Assembly: GCF_035594125.1 (NCBI RefSeq)
Contig: NC_087151.1
Location: forward strand, 18,541,501 to 18,605,500
DNA from: Scylla paramamosain
Taxonomy: Eukaryota; Arthropoda; Malacostraca; Decapoda; Portunidae
DNA: 64,000 bases
Direction: 5' to 3'
Both the position numbers and the translations under genes were made by a program. The notes beneath the pieces were generated by a model. The model made no database searches. It worked only from the letters and a program-made list of their open reading frames with translations, and was not told where the DNA came from. Every line of letters starts with the position of its first letter. The stretch's first letter is position 1. This document shows positions 57,119 through 64,000 of the stretch, piece by piece.

Positions 57119-57520
57119 TTTTTTTTTTTTTTTTTTTTTTATGTAGGAAGGATACTGGCCAAGGGCAACAAAAATCTAATAAAAAAAAATGCCCACTGAA
57201 ATGCCAGTAACTAAAAGGGTCAAAGCAGTGGTCAAAAATTGGTGGATAAGTGTCTTGAAACCTCCCTCTTGAAGGAATTCAAGTCATAGGAAGGTGGAAA
57301 TACAGAAGCAGGCAAGGAGTTCCAGAGTTTACCAGAGAAAGGGATGAATGATTGAGAATACTGGTTAACTCTTGCGTTAGAGAGGTGGACAGAATAGGAG
57401 TGAGAGAAAGAAGAAAGTCTTGTGCAGCGAGGCCGCGGAAAGAGGGGAGGCATGCAGTTAGCAAGATCAGAAGAGCAGTTAGCATGAAAATAGCGGTAGA
57501 AGACAGCTAGAGATGCAACA
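57119..57520 (-). mobile_element. Jockey-like retrotransposon 3' fragment inserted into satellite
   Basis: A 22 bp T run at 57119-57140 is the complement of the poly-A tail. The minus-strand frame 57232-57453 ends PPSYDLNSFKREVSRHLS and matches the 3' end of the elements at 24748 and 31290, including RVNQYSQSFIPFSGKLWNSL. It is heavily 5'-truncated, with an open and well-preserved C-terminal frame, so it may be a fairly young insertion. The satellite resumes with TTTGCATGTACTTAA and then jumps to another part of the unit, so the right flank is rearranged and no target duplication is evident. Confidence 0.85.
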
Positions 57521-59014
57521 TTTGCATGTACTTAATTTTTTCATTTATTTTTTTTTCTAAATAAAGAATGGGTTTTATGTTTTTGGTACTTAAATTTAAA
57601 AATACTCATAATATACGTTTCTCGTAATGTCCTTTAGTTTCCCAAACATAAGGTTCTTTGCATGTATTTAAGCGTTTTTATAGATAACATGATCAAAAAC
57701 ACTCAAAATACATGTTTTTGGTAATGTTATTCTGTTTCTCCATAAAGTTTGTTTTGCATGCGTTTTAGCCGTTTTTATATATAAGGGGTTAAAAAAACAC
57801 TTAAAGGCAAATTCTTCGTAAAAGTATTTTTTATTCTCATGTAATGTGATTATTCTGCTTTTTATTCCTTTGTTGCATATCACGCTCAAAAACACTCAAA
57901 AGACACTTTTATGGTAATGTTATTTTTTTTCCGGAATGAAGCTAGTTTCGCATGTAATTTGGCATTTTTGTAACTAAGAATGTTAAAAACACTTAAAATA
58001 CACAATTTAGTAAGGTAGTTCTGTTTATCGATTAAAAGTGTTATTCATGCATTTCATCATTTTGGTATGTAAAAATTTCTCTATATACATGAGTTTTTGC
58101 GTTTATTACCTTGTGGTTCTTTTAAAACTATAAAACACTCATTATACACGTTTCTCGTAATGTCCTTTTGTTTCCTAATATAGAGTGCTTTACATCCATT
58201 TTTGCATTTTTTGTAGGTAACAAGCTCTAAAACACTCAAAATATATCTTTTTGGTAATGTTATTCTATTTCTTCATATAGGATGGTTTGCATCCGCTTTA
58301 GCGTTTTTCTACGTAAAACACTGAAAAGACACGTTTTCAGTAATTTTGTTTTGGATTCACATATTGACTGATTTTCATATTATTTATCGTATTGGTGCCT
58401 AACATGCTGGAAAACACTGAAAAGACAGGTTTTTGGTAAAGTCGTTTAACTTCCCTATATAGGTGGCTTTCCATGCACTTTAGGTTTTGGTACATAACAC
58501 TCAGAAAAAAAAAAACTATAATTAACTTTCATGATAATATTCTTTTTTTTCACATAAATTCCGTGAATTTTGGTAGAATTTTGGCAATTCCGTACCTATG
58601 AAGATGAAAAAAAAAATTCCCATTTTTTAATTTTTTTATTTATTATTATTTTTTTTTTCTAAAACGTGTTATTTGTGGGTTTTAGCTTTTTCGTACTGAA
58701 GGAACTTAAAAAACACTCATAATACACGTTTCTCGTAACGTCCTTTTTTTTCCCAAACATAAAATTCTCTTTGCATGTATTTAAGCGTTTTTATAGATAA
58801 CATGATAAAAAACAATCAAAATACATGTATTTGGTAATGTTATTCTGTTTCTCCATAAAATGTACTTTGCATGTGTTCTAGCGTTTTGGTATGTAAGGAG
58901 CTCAAAAACACTTAAATGCAAGTTCTTGGTAAAATTTGGTTTTATTTCCATGTAATGTGATTGCCCTGGCTTTTAGTGCTTTATTGCGTAACACGCTCAA
59001 AAATACTGAAAAGA
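57521..59014 (+). repeat. HOR satellite, forward-oriented block
   Basis: Continuation of the array after the retrotransposon, with an HOR marker near 58580. Subunits are in the forward orientation until an inversion at about 59015. Confidence 0.9.
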
Positions 59015-59503
59015 CATGCAAAGCCTTCCATATAAGGAAATTAAAGACCTTACCAGAAATCTGCCTTTTAAGTGTTTTTCAGCATGTTAGGCACTAAAAC
59101 GATAAATAAGGAACTCACTCTCTGTGGGAATCCAAAAGAAAATTACTGAAAACGTGTCTTCTCAGTGTTTTACGTAAAAAAAAAACGCTAAAACTGATAC
59201 AAACCAACCAATATCAAAAAGCATAAAAATATTAAAAAAATGTATATTTTGAGTGCTCTTGAGCTTGTTACCTACAAAAAAAAAAAAAAAAAACGCGAAA
59301 ATGGATACAAAGCACTCTGTATTGGAAAACAAAGGGATATTGCGAGAAAAGTGTATAATGAATGTTTTATAGTTCAAAAAAACCACAAAGCAAAAAACGC
59401 AAAAACTCGTGTATATGGAGAAGTTTCCTATATAGCAAAATGCTGAAACTCATGAATAACACTCTTAATTGACAAACAGAGCAACTTTACTGAATGCGTG
59501 TCA
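59015..59503 (-). repeat. ~490 bp inverted satellite segment
   Basis: Within forward-oriented satellite the sequence switches at AAAAGAC/ATGCAAAGCC to the reverse orientation (TTTTTCAGCATGTTAGGCAC and similar). It switches back at GCGTGT/CATAAACACTAAAAGG. Five or so subunits are inverted. Confidence 0.85.
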
Positions 59504-62500
59504 TAAACACTAAAAGGCAAGTTCTTCGTAAAGGTTGGTTTTATTCCCATGTAATGTGATTGCCATGCTTTTTAGTGCTTTATTGCCTAACACGCTCAAA
59601 AACACTCAAAGACACTTTTCTGGTAATGCCATTTTTTTCCCACATAAAACTAGTTTCGCATGGAATTTGGGGTTTTGGTAACTAAGAATGTAAAAAAACA
59701 CTTAAAATACACGCATTTAGTAAGGTCGTTCTGTTTCTTGATTAAGAGTGTTATTCATGAGTTTCAGTATTTTGGTATCTTAGATTCTTCTCCATACAGT
59801 CGAGTTTTTCCGTTTTTTGCCTTGTGATTCTGGTGAAACTATAAAACACTCATTATACACGTTTCTCATTATGTCTTTTTTTTTTCTTATATAGAGTGCT
59901 TTGCATCCTTTTTCGCGTTTTTTTTATGTAACAAGCTCAAAAACACATAAAATATACTTTTTTGGTAATGTTATTCTATTTCTTCATATTGGTTGGTTTC
60001 CGTCCGTTTTAGCGTTTTTCTACGTAAATCTTTAAAAGACACGTTTTCAGTCATTTTTTTGAATTTCCATATAGAGTGACTTTCATATTATTTATCGTTT
60101 TGGTGCCTAACATGCAGAAAAACACTCTAAAGACAGATTTCTTGTAAAATCGTTAAATTTCATCAGATAGGTGGTTTGCATACACTTTATGGTTTGGAAC
60201 ATAACTCCGAAAAAAAAGGTAAAACTAACTTTTTCGATAATGTTTTTTCCACATAATTTCCCTGAATTTTGGCAAAATTTTGGCATCTTGGTACCTATGA
60301 ACATCAATAACAAAAAAATAAAAATGCTATTTTTTTTATTTTTTTATTTTTTTCTATAAAGAGTGTTATTTGTAGGTTTTAACGTTTTCGTACTTAAGGA
60401 ACATTAAAACATTCATAATACACATTTCTCGTAATGTCCTTTCTTTTCCAAAATATGGGGATCTTAACATGTATTTAAGCGTTTTTATAGGTAACATGAT
60501 AAAAAAACACTCAAAACACATATTTTTGGTAATGTTATTCTGCTTCTCCATAAAGGAGTGTTTTGCATGCGTTTTAGCGATTTGGTATGTAAGGAGCTGA
60601 AAAACACTTCAAGGCAAGTTCTTGGTAAAAGTTGGTTTTATTGCAATGTAATATGATTGCCCTGCTTTTTAGTTCTTTATTGCCTAACACGCTCATAAAC
60701 ACTGAAAAGATACTTTTTGTTATGTCATTTTTTTCCCACATTAAGCTAGTTTCGCATGCTATTTAGGGTTTTGGAAAAGAATATGAAAAAAAAAACCCTC
60801 AAAATACACTCATTTGGTAATGTTGTTCTGTTTCTCAATTCAGATTTTTATTCATGAGTTTCAGCATTTTGGTATCTAAGAAACTTCTTTATATACACGA
60901 GTTTTTGCGTTTTTTGCCTTGTGGTTCTTGTGAACCACAAGTTCTTTTGCCCAAAAATAATAAGACACTCATTATACATGTTTCTCGTAATGTCCTTTTC
61001 TTTCCCAATAGGGTGTGCTTTGCATCGATTTTCGCGTTTTTTTGTAGGTACCAAGCTCAAAAACACTAAAAATATACCTCTTTGGTAATGTTTTTCTATT
61101 TCTTCATATTGGCTGGTTTTAATCTGTTTTAGCGTTTTTCTACGTAAAACACCGAAAAGACACGTTTTCAGTAATTTTGTTTTCGATTCCCAAAGAATAT
61201 TGCCAGAATTTTGGCATCATAGTACCTATGAAGATGAATAAAAAAAAAAAAAATACATATTTTATTTTTTTTTTCTCTATAAAGTGTGTTATTTGTGGGT
61301 TTTAGCTTTTTTTGTACTTAAAAACACTCATAATACACGTTTCTGGAATGTCCTCTTGTTTCCCCAAAAAAGGGTTCTTTACATGTATTTAAGCGTTTTT
61401 ATTGGTAACATGATCAAAAACCCTCAAAATACATGTTTTTAGTAATGTTCTACTGTTTCACCATAAATTGTATTTTGCATGCGTTTTAGTGTTTTGGTAC
61501 ATAAGGAGCTCAAAAACACTTAAAGGCAAGTTCTTGTTAAAAATTGGTTTTATTCCAATGTAATGTGTTTGCCCTACTTTTTAGTGCTTTATTGCCTAAC
61601 ACTGTCAAAAACACTCAAAAGACATTCTTCATAGTAATGTCATTTTTTACCCACATAAAGCTGGTTTCGCATGCAATTTGGGATTTTGGTAACTAAGAAT
61701 GTGAAAAACACTCAAAATACACGCATTTAGTAAGATTGTTCTGTTTCTCAATTAAGAGTGTTGTTCCAGAGTTTCAGCATTTTAGAATGTAAGAAACTTC
61801 TCTATATACACGTGTTTTTACGTTTTTTGCCTTGTAGTTCTTGTGAAACTATAAAACACTCATTATATACGTTTCTTGTAATGTCCTTTTGCTTCCGAAT
61901 ATAAAGTGCTTTCTATCCATTTTCGCGTTTTTTTGTAGGTAACAAATTTAAAAACACTCAAAATATACCTTTTTGGTAATGTTATTTTATTTCTTCATAT
62001 TGGTTGGTTTGCATCCGTTTTAGCGTTTTTCTACATAAAACACGGAAAAGACACGTTTTTAGTAATTTTGTTTTAGATTCCCATATAGATTGACTTCCAT
62101 GTTATTTATCGTGTTGGTTCCTAAGATGCTGAAAAACACTCATAAGACCGTTTTCTGGCAAAGACGTTTAATTTACCGTTATAGGTGGCTTTGCATGCAC
62201 TTTACGGGTTTGGTACATAACAGTCCGAAAAAAAAGCTAAGTTTAACTTTTTGATAATGTTCTTATTTCACATAATTTCCTGAATTTTGCCCGAATTTTG
62301 CCATATCGGTACCTGTGAAGATGAATAAGTAAGAAAAAAAATATTGTATTTATTTTTATTTATTTATTGTTTTCTCAATAAAGAGTTTTATTTGTGGCTT
62401 TTTGCTTTTTGGTAATTAATGAACTTAAAAACACTCATAATACACGTTTCTCAGAATCTCCTTTCGTTTCCCAAAAATAGTGTTCTTTGCATTTATTTAA

Positions 62501-64000
62501 GCGTTTTTATTGGTAACATGATCAAAAACACTCAAAATACATGTTTTTGGTAATGTTATTCTGTTTTACAATAAAGTGTGTTTTGCATGCGTTTTAGTGT
62601 TTTGGTATATAAGGAGCTCAAAAACACTAAAAGGCAAATTCTTGGTAAAAATTCGGTGTACTCCAATGTAATGTGATTGCCCTCCTTCTTAATACTTTAT
62701 TGCCTATCACGCTCAAAAGCACTCAAAAGACACTTTTCTGGTAAATCATTTTTTTTTTCCAAGAAATCTATTTTCGCATGGAATTTGGAGTTTTGGTAAC
62801 TAAGAATGTTAAAAGCATTCAAAATACACGCATTTAGTAAGGTTGTTCTGTTTCTCAATTAGGAGTGTTATAGCTTTTTATTATCTAGGAAACCTCTCCA
62901 TATACACGAGATTTTGCGTTTTTTGCCTTGTGGTTCCTTTGAACTATAAAACACTCATTATACACTTTTCTCTCAATGTCTTTTTGTTTCCCAATATAGA
63001 GTGCTTTGCATCAATTTTCGCGTTTTTTGTAGGTAACAAGCTCAAAAACACTCAAAATATACTTTTTTAGTACCGTTGTTCTATTTCTTGATATTGGTTG
63101 CTTTGCATCTGTTTTAGCGTTTTTCTATGTAAAACATTGAGAAGACATGTTTTCAGTAACTTTGTTATGGATTCCCATATAGAGTGAGTTCCTTATTATT
63201 TATCGTTTTGGTGCCTAACATGCTAAAAAACAATCAAAACACAGATTTCTGGTAAGGTCGTTTAATTTCCTCATATTGGAGGCTTTCCATGCACTCTAGT
63301 GTTTGGTACATAACAGTCCGAAAAAAAAAGAGCTGAAATTAACTTTTTTGATAATATTCTTTTATCACATAATTGCCCTGAATTTCCCCAGAATTTTGGC
63401 ATCTCGGTACCTATGAAGATGAATAACAAAAAAAAAAAAATCATAATTTTTATTTTTTTAATTTTTTTATTTTCTAAATAAAGAGTGTTATTTGTGGGTT
63501 TTAGCTTTTTCAATTTTAAGAAATAAAAAAAAAGAAGATAATACACGTTTCTCGTAATGTCCTTTTCTTTCCCAAATATAATGTTCTTTGCATATACTTA
63601 GGCGTTTTTATAGATAACATGATCAAAAACAATTAACATACTTGTTTTTCGTAATGTTATTCTGTTTTTCCATAGAGTTTGTTTTGCATGCATTTTAGCG
63701 GTTTGGTCTATAAGGGGTTAAAAAACACTTAAAGGCAAATTCTTCGTAAAAGTTGGTTTTATTCCCATGTAATGTGATAGTTCTGCTTTTTAGTCCTTTG
63801 GTGCATATCACGCTAAAAAAAACACTCAAAAGACACTTTTCTAATGTCTTTTTTTTTTTTTGCCACATGAAGCTAGTTTTGCATGTAATTTGGCATTTTC
63901 ATAAATAAGAATGTGAAAAACACTCAAAATACACAATTTGGTAAGGTAGTTCTGTTTATCGATTATGCATTGATTCATTTTGATATGTAAGAAATTTCTC
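59504..64000 (+). repeat. HOR satellite, forward-oriented block to window end
   Basis: HOR markers lie near 60265, 61210, 62285 and 63385, spaced about 0.95-1.1 kb. Subunit order is as in the other forward blocks. The array continues past the window edge. Confidence 0.92.

Overview
This looks like nuclear DNA of an arthropod, most likely a decapod crustacean. That is an inference from very long TA, CT and GA dinucleotide tracts, Jockey-like and CR1/L2-like non-LTR retrotransposons, a Penelope-like element with a GIY-YIG endonuclease, a tRNA-derived SINE, a Tigger-like MITE, interspersed TTAGG-type motifs and split coding exons. No bacterial-type genes were seen.

Layout. (1) 1-18648 and 44624-64000 are satellite DNA. 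It is made of diverged subunits of about 90-105 bp. Most are organised into a higher-order repeat (HOR) of about 1.0-1.1 kb, marked once per unit by an A/T-rich block with a GGTACC/AATTCAGGG signature. Orientation flips near 8302, 46580, 59015 and 59503. Segments of 1.2-3.5 kb recur elsewhere in the window in direct or inverted orientation. A stretch at 8302-10960 has the ~95 bp subunits without HOR order. (2) 18649-44623 is a non-satellite island holding part of one + strand host gene. Three exons (19909-20038, 21721-21852, 38110-38601) have splice-site consensus at both ends and compatible phases, so they read as one continuous frame of at least 251 codons. The product is not recognised; the last exon encodes a Ser/Pro-rich, probably disordered segment. 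(3) A ~2.6 kb segment carrying the second exon (20769-23351) is present again, inverted, at 41968-44623. The second copy abuts the right satellite directly.

The 16 kb second intron is packed with decayed retrotransposons: a near full-length but broken Jockey-like element (24748-28197), a 5'-truncated copy of the same family (31290-32890), a CR1/L2-like RT fragment (29832-31110), and a minus-strand CR1-like element (34036-37310). The minus-strand element is split by two Penelope-like copies in inverted arrangement, flanked by a 13 bp target duplication. Both Penelope copies carry a 42 nt motif fitting a minimal type I hammerhead ribozyme. Another minus-strand CR1-like ORF1/endonuclease fragment (39299-40960) lies past exon 3.

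Most open reading frames in the satellites and microsatellites are chance products of repeats and are not annotated as genes. The most notable items are the HOR satellite with its inverted mosaic architecture, the inverted duplication of an exon, and the paired Penelope/hammerhead structure. All intervals for repeats are read by eye and may be off by a few bases to tens of bases.
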